Of a DNA stretch of 31,113 bases, positions 1 to 7,108 are shown piece after piece; within the stretch, counting starts at the first letter, position 1; the number at the start of each line of letters is the position of its first letter. The DNA is from CAYXXZ01 sp964469165 (GTDB taxonomy: Bacteria > Pseudomonadota > Gammaproteobacteria > Pseudomonadales > Porticoccaceae), in the NCBI GenBank assembly GCA_964469165.1, contig CAYXXZ010000030.1:1-31113 (forward strand). Direction: 5' to 3'. The notes beneath the pieces were generated by a model that was not told the origin of the DNA, did no database searches, and was given only the letters and a program-made list of their open reading frames with translations. The translations under genes and the position numbers were made by a program.

Positions 1-1
1 T

Positions 2-638
2 ATGAGGATGATGACCAATTATCGCAAAAAAAGGGGAAATTAATCAGAGCTTCCTCAAAGAAGGTGAAGACCCCGTTGCCGTAAAAGTTGGATTCAACTG
101 GACGGCATTTCTTTTTCCAGGTATTTGGGCCTTTTACAAGGAGCTTTATCTGGCAGGTTGGTTTGGGCTTGCAGTCCCTGCATTGGTTGCTTTTTGGTAT
201 ACAAGCGGCACGGAAGCGATCCAACTTGCAATCCTAGGGGGGATGGGTCCGGCATGGGTGTACGGCTATTTCGGCAGCGAATGGGTGGAGAGCAGTCTTC
301 GGGGGGATAAATACAAGCTGGCAGCAAGTATAAAGAGCCCAAAAAAATCTCTCGCCCTCAAATTATTCCAGGATCACGATGTTCGTCTTGGTGAGCCCGA
401 CTTTCTTGCCGAGCAACGCGGCTCATCATCGGTAATTACCGCTAGTACTGCCCACGCTTCTATACGAAATCCAGCCTTGCTGTGGGTATTTGCTGGCGTC
501 ATCGTAGCCGCCGGGCTTACATGGTGGGCACTCCAACCAAGAACATACGACCAGTGTATACAAAAGAATATGAAAGGCGTTCAGAGCGATAGAGCAGCTT
601 TTTATGTCGCTCAGAGTTGTAAGAAGCAATTTCCATGA
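2..638 (+). CDS. DUF2628-like small membrane protein, apparent frameshift near the start
   Basis: The main frame (from about position 18) begins without an ATG, GTG or TTG until a TTG at 183. Yet the sequence before 183 already reads as the family core: a 'VKVGFNW-AFLFPGIWAFYKELY' type stretch (about 84-150), which is the hallmark of DUF2628 proteins. An ATG at position 2 opens a different frame, MRMMTNYRKK, that would join the main frame if one A of the A7 run at 26-32 were absent. I therefore read the gene as starting near 2 with a +1 frameshift, real or from sequencing. There are two hydrophobic segments in the N-terminal half and one near residues 'LLWVFAGVIVAAGLTWW' (about 475-530). The C-terminus carries a paired-Cys motif, QCIQKNMKGV...AQSCKKQF, seen again in the next gene. 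Function is unknown. A start at 183 would give 151 residues and lose the conserved core. Confidence 0.55.
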
Positions 639-686
639 TTTCTCATTTACCTATATAACTCTTGATTCAAAAAGAAAGGAGGCTTT

Positions 687-914
687 ATGAGAAAGGCAGG
701 CCTGATAATAATCGCTGTGTTCATGGCATCTCTTTCTGGATGTGATCGTCTTGTAGGGTACCGCCGCTGGCAACGAAAAACACACCAATGAAATTGACTG
801 TGTGCTTAACTACACCTCCTCTGCGAGAACACAAGCGGCCATCAGCACCATAAAAAGCGCCTGCAAAGAGAATTTTTTTGTTGAGAGCCTTGATATTGCA
901 AACGCTCCGGAATC
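687..914 (+). pseudogene. Small lipoprotein gene, frameshifted and truncated
   Basis: The Shine-Dalgarno AAGGAGG (676-682) precedes an ATG at 687. The product begins MRKAGLIIIAVFMASLSGC, a signal peptide with lipobox LSGC, so an outer- or inner-membrane lipoprotein is expected. The frame stops at 789-791 after a sequence of no apparent character. If one G of the GGG at 756-758 is removed, translation continues as GTAAGNEKHTNEIDC and reaches ENFFVESL. That continuation contains a paired-Cys motif (DCVLNYT...SACKENF) like the C-terminus of the upstream gene. Homology-like sequence stops near 914, where an IS3 transposase fragment begins. The gene is therefore broken twice: by a one-base shift and by the insertion or deletion junction. 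Function is unknown; pairing with the upstream gene suggests the two were an operon. Confidence 0.55.
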
Positions 915-1201
915 CTGGCGCCGATGCCAGCGGTTACAGTTATGGGTCGCGGCGGATGAAGCGGGCGCTCGATGTCTTGGGTTTTCCTGTCGGACGCTGC
1001 AAGGCTCGCTCCCTGATGCGAGAGGCTGGCGTCAAGGCCCAATACCGAGCGAAATACAAGGTGACGACGAACGGCGATGACAAGCAGCCGGTGTTCGAGA
1101 ATGCGGTGGGTCGGGAGTTTGCCGCGGCGGCGCCGAATCAAGTCTGTGTGTCTGATATCACCTATATCTGGACGCAAGAAGGCTGGCTGTATGTGGCTTA
1201 A
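915..1201 (+). mobile_element. IS3-family transposase OrfB fragment
   Basis: Frame 2 from about 923 reads YGSRRMKRALDVLGFPVGR, MREAGV, and later VSDITYIWTQEGWLYVA before a stop at 1199-1201. These are the helix-turn-helix_21 region and the start of the DDE core of IS3-group (IS150/IS51-like) OrfB. Only the first catalytic Asp (DITY) is present; the second Asp and the Glu are missing, as are OrfA and the N-terminus. The usual Trp before DITY is Cys in this copy (QVCVSDITY). The fragment is about 95 codons of an expected ~280-300, so it cannot transpose. It is fused to the lipoprotein remnant on the left. No convincing terminal inverted repeat was seen. Confidence 0.8.
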
Positions 1202-1346
1202 CTGGGTTGTCACAAAATGCTTGACCACTCCAGATATCGGGTGATCACGCTTTTCACGCAGCTCGCTGAGATATTCAATGGCCAGAATCTTCATCTTCCA
1301 GACTCTGGGTCAACCTTCCGATTCGTCAAGCATGGCGATCATGGCA

Positions 1347-1368
1347 GGGGCAATTCATGAATTGCCCC
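1347..1368. repeat. 22-bp perfect palindrome
   Basis: The half site GGGGCAATTCA is followed exactly by its reverse complement, giving a perfect 22-bp palindrome with no loop. The stretch 1202-1454 around it holds no gene I can support. The short unrelated-looking minus-strand reading frame from 1294 inward (MKILAIEYLSELREKR) has no family I recognise. The palindrome lies about 85 bases before the manganese riboswitch. It has the look of an interspersed REP-like element, but the window contains only one copy. Confidence 0.7.
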
Positions 1369-1454
1369 TACTCAGACTGCGGATATGGTGTCCTGGCCCA
1401 GGAGTCGGTCCGCTGGTTCAGAAGGATGTTTTCACGTATGATGCGCCCCGTCAT

Positions 1455-1592
1455 TGGGGAGTAGCCGCTCTGTTTTCATGATGAACAGAGGCTTGCGTCA
1501 ACATACTTGGCCCTCACGGCCGTGGCGCAGGCGACTTCGGGTTTGGCAAGACCATTGACTATACCGCTCCGGAAGGCCGGCGAGCGGTGTAG
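1455..1592 (+). promoter_or_regulatory. yybP-ykoY manganese riboswitch
   Basis: The conserved pieces occur in order: GGGGAGTAGCC at 1456, GCGTCAACATA at about 1495, a GC-rich variable stem, GGCAAGACCATTGAC at about 1543, and a 3' stem in which CCGCTC (1564-1569) can pair with GAGCGG (1582-1587). These match the four-way-junction yybP-ykoY aptamer, which binds Mn2+. It ends about 35 bases before the GTG start of a UPF0016 exporter. Translational or transcriptional activation by Mn2+ is the known mode of the class; the mechanism in this copy was not resolved. Confidence 0.88.
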
Positions 1593-1624
1593 TCGATGTG
1601 TGAACGCCGGCCTTGGAGATTACT

Positions 1625-2200
1625 GTGGAAACCTTTCTGCTCTCGACCGGCATTGTCGCTCTCGCTGAAATCGGCGACAAAACCCAACTCCTCGCCCTGT
1701 TGCTGGCGGCGAAATTCCGCAAACCCGCTCCTATCATCCTCGGCATTCTGGTGGCGACCCTGGCCAACCATGCGCTTGCCGGCGCCCTGGGCGCCTGGAT
1801 CACGACCGCGGTCAGCCAGGAGACCATGCGCTGGATACTGGGGCTGTCCTTCATGGCGATGGCATTGTGGGCCCTCCACCCGGACAAGATCGGTGACGAT
1901 GATCAGAAATACGCTCGCTATGGTGCGTTCGCATCCACCGTTGTCGTGTTCTTTCTTGCCGAAATCGGTGACAAGACCCAGGTCGCGACCGTTGCCCTGG
2001 CGGCGCAGCACAGCTCGCTGGGCGCCGTGATCATGGGGACCACCCTGGGAATGATGATTGCCAATGTGCCGGCGGTTTATCTGGGCGAGCGCGTCGTGAC
2101 CAGGATATCGGCCAAGTACGTGCGCATCGCCGCGGCGCTCATGTTCTTTGTGATCGGTATACTCACATTGGCGGGTATCGGCGACCGGCTCGGGTTTTGA
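1625..2200 (+). CDS. mneA: UPF0016/GDT1-family manganese exporter
   Basis: This is a membrane transporter of the UPF0016 (TMEM165/GDT1) family, which exports Mn2+ in bacteria. The two signature repeats are visible: ALAEIGDKTQLLALLLAAKF near the N-terminus and FLAEIGDKTQVATVALAAQ in the middle, each on a helix followed by two more helices, giving six membrane segments. Acidic residues in the E-x-G-D-K-T motifs form the cation path. I chose the GTG at 1625 because GGAG (1615-1618) lies six bases upstream; the in-frame TTG at 1613 would leave that site inside the gene. Length is about 191 residues, normal for the family. The upstream Mn riboswitch agrees with the assignment. The symbol follows the Vibrio name and is by family only. 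Confidence 0.88.
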   Translation: METFLLSTGIVALAEIGDKTQLLALLLAAKFRKPAPIILGILVATLANHALAGALGAWITTAVSQETMRWILGLSFMAMALWALHPDKIGDDDQKYARYGAFASTVVVFFLAEIGDKTQVATVALAAQHSSLGAVIMGTTLGMMIANVPAVYLGERVVTRISAKYVRIAAALMFFVIGILTLAGIGDRLGF

Positions 2201-2280
2201 AGCGCACCCTCTTGCGAAGCGAAAAACGCTTGTGTAACAGGGTTCGATGAAGTTCTTATGAAATTATTTCATTCCCCGGC

Positions 2281-2309
2281 TTGACACATTTCGGCGCGCT
2301 CCATACAAT
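2281..2309 (+). promoter_or_regulatory. Sigma-70 promoter for the tRNA genes
   Basis: TTGACA (2281-2286) and TACAAT (2304-2309) are separated by 17 bases, near consensus. A GC-rich GCGCGCC follows the -10 box, like the stringent-control discriminator of stable-RNA promoters. Transcription would start near 2316, some 40 bases before tRNA-Glu. Confidence 0.85.
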
Positions 2310-2356
2310 GCGCGCCATCTGACGGGATGACAACGAAAGTCCTGAAAGAAACCAAA

Positions 2357-2432
2357 GTCCCGTTCGTCTAGAGGCCTAGGACACCGCCCTTTCACGGCGG
2401 TAACAGGGGTTCGACTCCCCTACGGGACGCCA
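2357..2432 (+). tRNA. tRNA-Glu (TTC)
   Basis: Acceptor stem GTCCCGT pairs with ACGGGAC. The anticodon stem CCGCC/GGCGG (2384-2388, 2396-2400) encloses loop CTTTCAC with anticodon TTC at 2391-2393. The T-arm is AGGGGTTCGACTCCCCT. Discriminator G and an encoded CCA (2430-2432) complete the gene. Confidence 0.97.
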
Positions 2433-2451
2433 AATTAGCTTCGGCTAAAAT

Positions 2452-2527
2452 GCGGGATTAGCTCAGTTGGTAGAGCGGTACCTTGCCAAGGTACAGGTCG
2501 TCGGTTCGAACCCGATATCCCGCTCCA
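2452..2527 (+). tRNA. tRNA-Gly (GCC)
   Basis: Acceptor stem GCGGGAT pairs with ATCCCGC. The anticodon stem GTACC/GGTAC encloses loop TTGCCAA with anticodon GCC. The T-arm is GTCGGTTCGAACCCGAT. Discriminator T and an encoded CCA (2525-2527) are present. It is 19 bases after tRNA-Glu, so both probably come from one transcript. Confidence 0.97.
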
Positions 2528-2533
2528 ATTTAT

Positions 2534-2595
2534 GATCTACAGACTTCCAATGACGTCTGTAGATCGTTGAAAAAAGGGCCGAAAGGCCCTTTTTT
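2534..2595 (+). terminator. Double hairpin with rho-independent terminator
   Basis: A first hairpin pairs GATCTACAGAC (2534-2544) with GTCTGTAGATC (2555-2565). A second pairs AAGGGCC with GGCCCTT around a short GAAA-like loop and runs into TTTTTT (2590-2595), with A-run on the other side so it may act in both directions. It ends the tRNA transcript. Confidence 0.9.
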
Positions 2596-2642
2596 CATTC
2601 CAGAAAAAGCCACTGAAATCCACCTGCAACCAGCGTTTTCAA

Positions 2643-2742
2643 GGCCAGAATCGAGGCCATGGAATGGAGCCGCGCCGCCAGATGATGCAGGACTGGGCCG
2701 ACCGCCTGGATCTGCTCGAACAGGGCCAGGTGGAAGTTGCAA
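2643..2742 (+). pseudogene. Possible integrase C-terminal remnant
   Basis: A short plus-strand frame reads EPRRQMMQDWADRLDLLEQG. This resembles the last residues of P4-type tyrosine integrases, which often end with an 'RR-MMQ-WADYLD' stretch. No catalytic R, H or Y is present, and nothing of the rest of such a gene remains. The position right after tRNA-Gly fits an integration site, but the resemblance is short and could be chance. Confidence 0.3.
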
Positions 2743-2785
2743 GCGCGCATCTCACCATCCGTATCGATGGGGCCCGGCGATGGCA

Positions 2786-2893
2786 GATGGCGCGCGACAG
2801 CGGCGACTTCTCGATGTGCAGTTTCTCCGCGGCGCGGGCGAAGTGGCGTTCTTCGGCAACGGCCATAAAACAGCGCACATAACGAAGTTCCAT
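2786..2893 (-). pseudogene. LysR-type regulator, N-terminal remnant
   Basis: The minus-strand frame from 2893 reads MELRYVRCFMAVAEE, HFARAAEKLHIEKSPLSRAI. That is the first two-thirds of a LysR winged-helix domain with its recognition helix (about 36 residues). After SRAI the reading becomes unrelated (CHRRAPSIRMV) and no substrate-binding domain follows. The frame stays open to 2639 but only by chance. The gene lost its 3' ~250 codons at a junction near 2785. It lies just downstream of the aldo/keto reductase on the same strand. Confidence 0.7.
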
Positions 2894-2959
2894 ATCAGCA
2901 CCTCATCACAAGACGCATGCCAGCGCACCGGGCTACAGGCCATCTGGATGGTTCCTATA

Positions 2960-3859
2960 TCACTTCTGGATCACATTCTTTGAGGAGAATTCGCGACGTC
3001 CCGCTTCATCCAAGGCGATGAAGTCCGCATCGCTGAGCTTGATACTTCCTGCCTGGACGTTCTGTTCCAAGTGAGCTACGCGAGACGTGCCGGGGATGGG
3101 CAACATCACGGGGCTGCGTTTCAAGACCCATGCTAAAGCGATTTGGCTTACCGACGCATCGTATTTCTTCGCCAATTCTTCCAGCAGACCACTTTTACGA
3201 GCCAACTCTCCAGATGCGAGCGGAAACCAGGGAATGAATGCAATGCCATGAGCCTCGCAGTAATCAAGCACGGCCTCGTGGGTTCGATCAATCAGGTTGT
3301 ACAGATTCTGAACTGACGCGACCTTGAAATACCGTGATGCCAACTTCACATCATCTACGCCGACCTCACTCAGGCCAGCATGCCGCACGAGGCCATCGGA
3401 GATAAGGGACTTGATTGCATCGAACTGTTCTTCAGCGGGCACCCGTGGATCCAAACGATGGAGTTGCCAGAGGTCAATGCGCTCTATGTCGAGTGCGCGA
3501 AGGCTCTTGTGCACTTGTTGAATAAGATACTCAGGTCTTCCCAGGGGCACCCATTGTTCCGGCTCCGGCCTGACAACGCCGGCCTTGGTGGCGACGACGA
3601 TATTTCGGTCGGAGTATGGATGTAGCACTTCTCGGATGAGCTGCTCGGCAATGTCCGGACCATATGAGTCAGCCGTGTCGATCAGGTTGACACCAAGTTC
3701 CGGCAGACGCCTCAGTATGCGCCTGGCTTCTGCGGCATCCTGTGGCGGGCCCCAGCTGTTTTCGCCGATGAGGTGCAGAGTGCCATAGCCCAGGCGGGAA
3801 ACTTCGATATCGCCGCCCAGCATAAAGGTGCCCGCGGCACGAGCGGATATTTCGACCAT
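2960..3859 (-). CDS. Aldo/keto reductase
   Basis: This is an NADPH-dependent oxidoreductase of the aldo/keto reductase superfamily, a cytosolic TIM barrel. The catalytic tetrad can be read: Asp and Tyr in LIDTADSYGP, Lys in VVATKAG, and His in LWQLHRLD. The cofactor-binding LPIPGTSRVAHLEQN stretch is near the C-terminus. It most resembles the pyridoxine 4-dehydrogenase/YdbC-like subgroup by the WVPLGRPEYL and LRALDIERIDLWQLHR segments; substrate unknown. The start at 3859 is chosen because GGAG lies seven bases upstream; an ATG at 3910 adds 17 residues with no family likeness. It is the last gene of a four-gene minus-strand operon, 70 bases after the MDR gene. Product is 299 residues, normal size. 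Confidence 0.85.
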   Translation of the reverse strand: MVEISARAAGTFMLGGDIEVSRLGYGTLHLIGENSWGPPQDAAEARRILRRLPELGVNLIDTADSYGPDIAEQLIREVLHPYSDRNIVVATKAGVVRPEPEQWVPLGRPEYLIQQVHKSLRALDIERIDLWQLHRLDPRVPAEEQFDAIKSLISDGLVRHAGLSEVGVDDVKLASRYFKVASVQNLYNLIDRTHEAVLDYCEAHGIAFIPWFPLASGELARKSGLLEELAKKYDASVSQIALAWVLKRSPVMLPIPGTSRVAHLEQNVQAGSIKLSDADFIALDEAGRREFSSKNVIQK

Positions 3860-3929
3860 GAGTATCTCCAATATCGGTATTGCCAGCGCCGGACATGCGT
3901 GCGCCGGCAAGAAAGCCTACGTTCAGCGT

Positions 3930-4907
3930 TCAATCGAAGTGCATGACGATGGAACCGAGCGCTTCACGGGAAGCCAGTCGTTCGTAGCCCTTGTCCACGT
4001 CCCGCATCGGGACTGTAGAGTCAATGACGGGTTTGATCAGACCAGCAGCCGCTAATTCCACGAGCGCCTTCTGGGCGATGGTCACATCGGCATCGTCTTC
4101 GGCATGAAGGCTGTAGCCGATGATGCGTTTCTCTTGCGCGATGATTTCGAACGCATCGAATGCCGGTTGCATTCCCCCGGTGAATCCAACCGAGACCAGG
4201 GTGCCGCGGAATCGAACAGCGTGCAGCATCCAGTTGGTGAACGCTCCCCCCACGGGATCGATGGCCCAGTCTGCGCCCTGGCCATTCGTGAGGCTTCGTA
4301 CGCGTCCGGCAATGTCATTTTCAGTGGAAACGTCAATTGCCGCATGTGCTCCCGCCTGCAAAGCGTGCCTGGCCTTGTTCTCCGAGGAAGTGAGCGCGAT
4401 GGGAATGGCACCCAGCGCCTTTGCAACCTGAATGGTTGCGCCGCCGACGGAACCCGATGCGCCAGACACCAGTACCGTGTCACCTTTCCCCACACTGGCC
4501 GATTTCGTCAGCGCGCGGTATGCCGTCAGATAGTTCACGCTCAAAGTGGCGCCTTCCTCCCAGGTCAGTGAGTCAGGCAACACAAACAGTCTCCGATTCT
4601 CGACAAGCACCCATTCCTGGAACAGCCCGTCTTCGGTGATGCCAAGCTTGTTGCCGCCGTAGATGCCGACTCGCGTACCAGACGGGAACTGATCACTTTG
4701 CTCCACGAGCCCAGCGCCTTCGTTACCCAGAACGAGGGGTGCCGTCGGCCCCGGAACGGCACCCGTGCGGATGTATCTGGACAATTGGTTGATAGTCGCA
4801 GCCTTCATCCGCAACAAGCTGTACCCGGGCTTGGGCGTCGGCTTTGGACGTTCCTCAAGCACGGTCTTTGGTGTTTGCGCAAACGTCTTGGTAACAAGTG
4901 CCTTCAT
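3930..4907 (-). CDS. Quinone oxidoreductase-like MDR dehydrogenase
   Basis: This is a medium-chain dehydrogenase/reductase without the structural zinc loop. An N-terminal GroES-like fold (residues 1-125) has KAATINQLSRYIR and PLVLGNEGAGLV. A Rossmann domain follows with the NADPH motif VLVSGASGSVGGATIQVAKALGA. Such proteins reduce quinones or activated double bonds. The length of 325 residues is typical. It lies 16 bases downstream of the arginase-fold gene, so translation is probably coupled. The Shine-Dalgarno is weak (AGAGA). The partners (OYE, AKR) suggest that the set acts on electrophilic carbonyls or quinones; this is inference. Confidence 0.85.
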   Translation of the reverse strand: MKALVTKTFAQTPKTVLEERPKPTPKPGYSLLRMKAATINQLSRYIRTGAVPGPTAPLVLGNEGAGLVEQSDQFPSGTRVGIYGGNKLGITEDGLFQEWVLVENRRLFVLPDSLTWEEGATLSVNYLTAYRALTKSASVGKGDTVLVSGASGSVGGATIQVAKALGAIPIALTSSENKARHALQAGAHAAIDVSTENDIAGRVRSLTNGQGADWAIDPVGGAFTNWMLHAVRFRGTLVSVGFTGGMQPAFDAFEIIAQEKRIIGYSLHAEDDADVTIAQKALVELAAAGLIKPVIDSTVPMRDVDKGYERLASREALGSIVMHFD

Positions 4908-4923
4908 ATAAATCTCTGGATGG

Positions 4924-5799
4924 TTATTTGTTCATAAGGGGCAGCGTCTTCAGCGACTTTGACAACTGAATCGCGTCCCAGGGCAGGTACTCGGCGAGGG
5001 CCAATCCCACGACATCCGCCACTTCGTTGACTTGATTGAGAATGCGAGAAACGTCCTCGAAAGACATGCGTCCCTGCGCTATGCCGTCCCACGCGCCCGG
5101 CGCCGCTGAAGGGTCATTGAAAAGAAGAAAGCTGTACTTGGCGGCGTCCAGCACGCCCAGATCGAAATGAACAGCTACCTTGCTTGCGCCGGACTGGCGC
5201 ACCCACTCCAGCACGGCGTCTGGAGAAGCCGCGATTTGTTCAGGACTGAGACGGGCGATCTGGTGTTGTTGTACAAATTCCGTCTCGAAGGGCGTCGTTT
5301 CGGTCAGCCCTACGTACAGAACTTGTTTGGGGTCTACGGGGCGAGGAACAAGTTTTGAAAAGTCTGCATCGCCCTTGCCCATCAGCATCGCGAGCACATG
5401 GGCGTGAGCGTTGTTCATCTGCGCCGGGCCCATGATGTCCGGGTGGGCGTCGACCCATAAAATCGCCAGGTCATCGCCATACTTTTCGTTCAGATAGGCG
5501 ATCGGCGCGAAATCCATGTGGCAGTCTCCGCCGATGGCGACAATTGCCTCGGGCTTGTGCTCATCGATTACCGCAAGGGCCTCGCGGGCGATGGACAGCA
5601 GTTCGGTTTTCGAGGCGATGCCATCCTCGATCGGGCGCACGGAGCCGTCGGCAGGCTGAACCTTGATCGTCACTTCCGGCCCGGATGCCATTGGCGCCAG
5701 TGCGGCCAGCACGCGCCCACCTATGTGATAGTCCGGGCGGTCGCTGCCTTGCCATTGAGCGATATTGAGTCGTAGCGTCTTGGTTGGAGAGATGGACAT
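4924..5799 (-). CDS. Arginase/ureohydrolase-fold protein, altered metal site
   Basis: The ureohydrolase fold is shown by AIGGDCHMDFAPIAYL (residues ~85-105), ILWVDAHPDIMGP with the DAHxD metal motif, and a late HFDLGVLDAAKYSFLLF segment. Arginases and agmatinases hydrolyse guanidino compounds at a two-Mn centre. Two ligand positions differ here from the classic site: the His of GGDH is Cys (GGDC is common in this subgroup) and the second Asp of the D-x-D pair is Gly (HFDLG instead of HFDLD). The latter needs only one GAC-to-GGC change and probably weakens one metal site. The start has AAGGAA six bases upstream. Product is 291 residues. It sits between OYE and MDR genes, so the substrate may not be arginine. 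Confidence 0.75.
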   Translation of the reverse strand: MSISPTKTLRLNIAQWQGSDRPDYHIGGRVLAALAPMASGPEVTIKVQPADGSVRPIEDGIASKTELLSIAREALAVIDEHKPEAIVAIGGDCHMDFAPIAYLNEKYGDDLAILWVDAHPDIMGPAQMNNAHAHVLAMLMGKGDADFSKLVPRPVDPKQVLYVGLTETTPFETEFVQQHQIARLSPEQIAASPDAVLEWVRQSGASKVAVHFDLGVLDAAKYSFLLFNDPSAAPGAWDGIAQGRMSFEDVSRILNQVNEVADVVGLALAEYLPWDAIQLSKSLKTLPLMNK

Positions 5800-5820
5800 T
5801 TCGATTCCTTGCTGGGCAGA

Positions 5821-6951
5821 TTATTGGGCAGCTTGCTGGTATGGGGCGTAATCGATGTATCCGGCTGGACCGCCACCGTAGAAGGTGGCCGAGTCCGGCT
5901 CGGTCAGCGGCCACTCATTACGCAGCCGTGCTACCAGATCGGAGTTGGAAATGAACGCGCGGCCAAACGCCGCCAGGTCAATGATGCCACCGCGCACCAG
6001 CTCCTCGGCGCGTTCTCGCGTCATGCTGCCTGCAAGAATTAAGGCCGTTTCAGGCAGCAGAGGTTTGAAGCTCGCGATCAGCCGGTCAAAGCGATCTGTC
6101 TCGGATGATGCCTCGGGGTCCTTATTGCCACGCGTGTGATCCATGATGTGGACATAGGCGATGCCCCTGCGGCCGAGTTCAGCCACCAGCGCCTGGTAGG
6201 TTTCGTCAATGTCTGGATAGAGCGGCGTGTCGAAGGCCTGCCCGTAGGGGGAGAGCCGGATCCCTGTACGCCCCTTGCCCACGCGTGCGACCACCGCGTC
6301 CACCACTTCGAGCGCGAAGCGAATTCGCGATTGCACCGTCTGCCCGCCATACGCGTCTTGGCGATCGTTCACAAGCGGGTTGATGAACTGGTCAATAAGG
6401 TAGCCGTTTGCGCCATGAATCTCGACGCCGTCAAAACCGGCCTCTACGGCATTGGCGGCGGCCTGGGCGAACTCCGAGGCGACCCGGCTGACTTCTGCCG
6501 TTTCCAACGCCCGAGGCACGCTTGATTCGACAAACCCGGCGGAACCATCATCCCGATAACCGAATGCCATTGCGCCGACCGCACGCTTGGCCGACGGCGC
6601 GACCGGGGCGCGACAGCCTGCCTGAATGCTGGTATGCGAAACACGCCCGACATGCCAGAGCTGGGCGAAAATTTTCCCGCCCACGGCATGTACGGATTGG
6701 GTGGCCAAACGCCAACCCTCGATCTGCTCGCGGGTGAAGATGCCGGGGTTGAACAGATAGCCTTGCCCCTCGTTCGAGATCGGCGTGCCTTCGCTGACGA
6801 TGAGTCCCGCGGTCGCCCGTTGAGCATAGTAGAGCGCGACACGCTCCGTTGCGACATCCTGAGGCGCCCTGGAGCGAGTCAGGGGCGCCATGACGATGCG
6901 ATTGCTTAACGTCAGGCCGGCTAATTGAAACGGTGAAAAAAGTTCGGTCAT
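5821..6951 (-). CDS. nemA: Old Yellow Enzyme / N-ethylmaleimide reductase family
   Basis: This is an FMN-dependent ene-reductase that uses NAD(P)H to reduce activated C=C bonds and nitro compounds in the cytosol. The TIM barrel begins with LFSPFQLAGLTLSNRIVMAPLTRSRA. The substrate-binding His and Asn are in GVEIHGANGYLIDQF, and the catalytic-loop and FMN segments are LWHVGRVSH, GIRLSPYGQ and AFGRAFISNSDLVARL. The length of 376 residues is close to E. coli NemA (365). The start has AGGAG about six bases upstream. It leads a four-gene operon (OYE, arginase-fold, MDR, AKR) and is divergent from a LysR gene. The symbol is given at family level. Confidence 0.88.
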   Translation of the reverse strand: MTELFSPFQLAGLTLSNRIVMAPLTRSRAPQDVATERVALYYAQRATAGLIVSEGTPISNEGQGYLFNPGIFTREQIEGWRLATQSVHAVGGKIFAQLWHVGRVSHTSIQAGCRAPVAPSAKRAVGAMAFGYRDDGSAGFVESSVPRALETAEVSRVASEFAQAAANAVEAGFDGVEIHGANGYLIDQFINPLVNDRQDAYGGQTVQSRIRFALEVVDAVVARVGKGRTGIRLSPYGQAFDTPLYPDIDETYQALVAELGRRGIAYVHIMDHTRGNKDPEASSETDRFDRLIASFKPLLPETALILAGSMTRERAEELVRGGIIDLAAFGRAFISNSDLVARLRNEWPLTEPDSATFYGGGPAGYIDYAPYQQAAQ

Positions 6952-7073
6952 AAAAAGCTCCTGATGGTCATTGCTTCGGCCTGCCGCCTGTGCCCGGCAG
7001 CGCCGATAAAGTCTCGTGTCAGCACTGTAGGTTGTTTGTAATGAGTACGGAAGATCGATACAGTGGATCTAAC

Positions 7074-7093
7074 TGTTATACATATCGATAACA
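7074..7093. promoter_or_regulatory. Likely LysR operator in the divergent intergenic region
   Basis: TGTTAT (7074-7079) and ATAACA (7088-7093) form a dyad with an 8-base spacer that includes a T-N11-A core, the usual LysR-family site. An extra ATCGAT palindrome occurs at 7054 and inside the spacer. The site lies 16 bases before the LysR ATG and about 120 bases before the OYE start, as expected for autoregulation plus control of the divergent operon. Confidence 0.55.
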
Positions 7094-7108
7094 ACAGGTC
7101 TTGTGTAT

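Noticed and set aside
842..1294. 150-codon minus-strand frame across the IS3 fragment
   Set aside because: Most of it is antisense to the transposase fragment. The first ~33 codons (MKILAIEYLSELREKR) lie outside it but match nothing I recognise.
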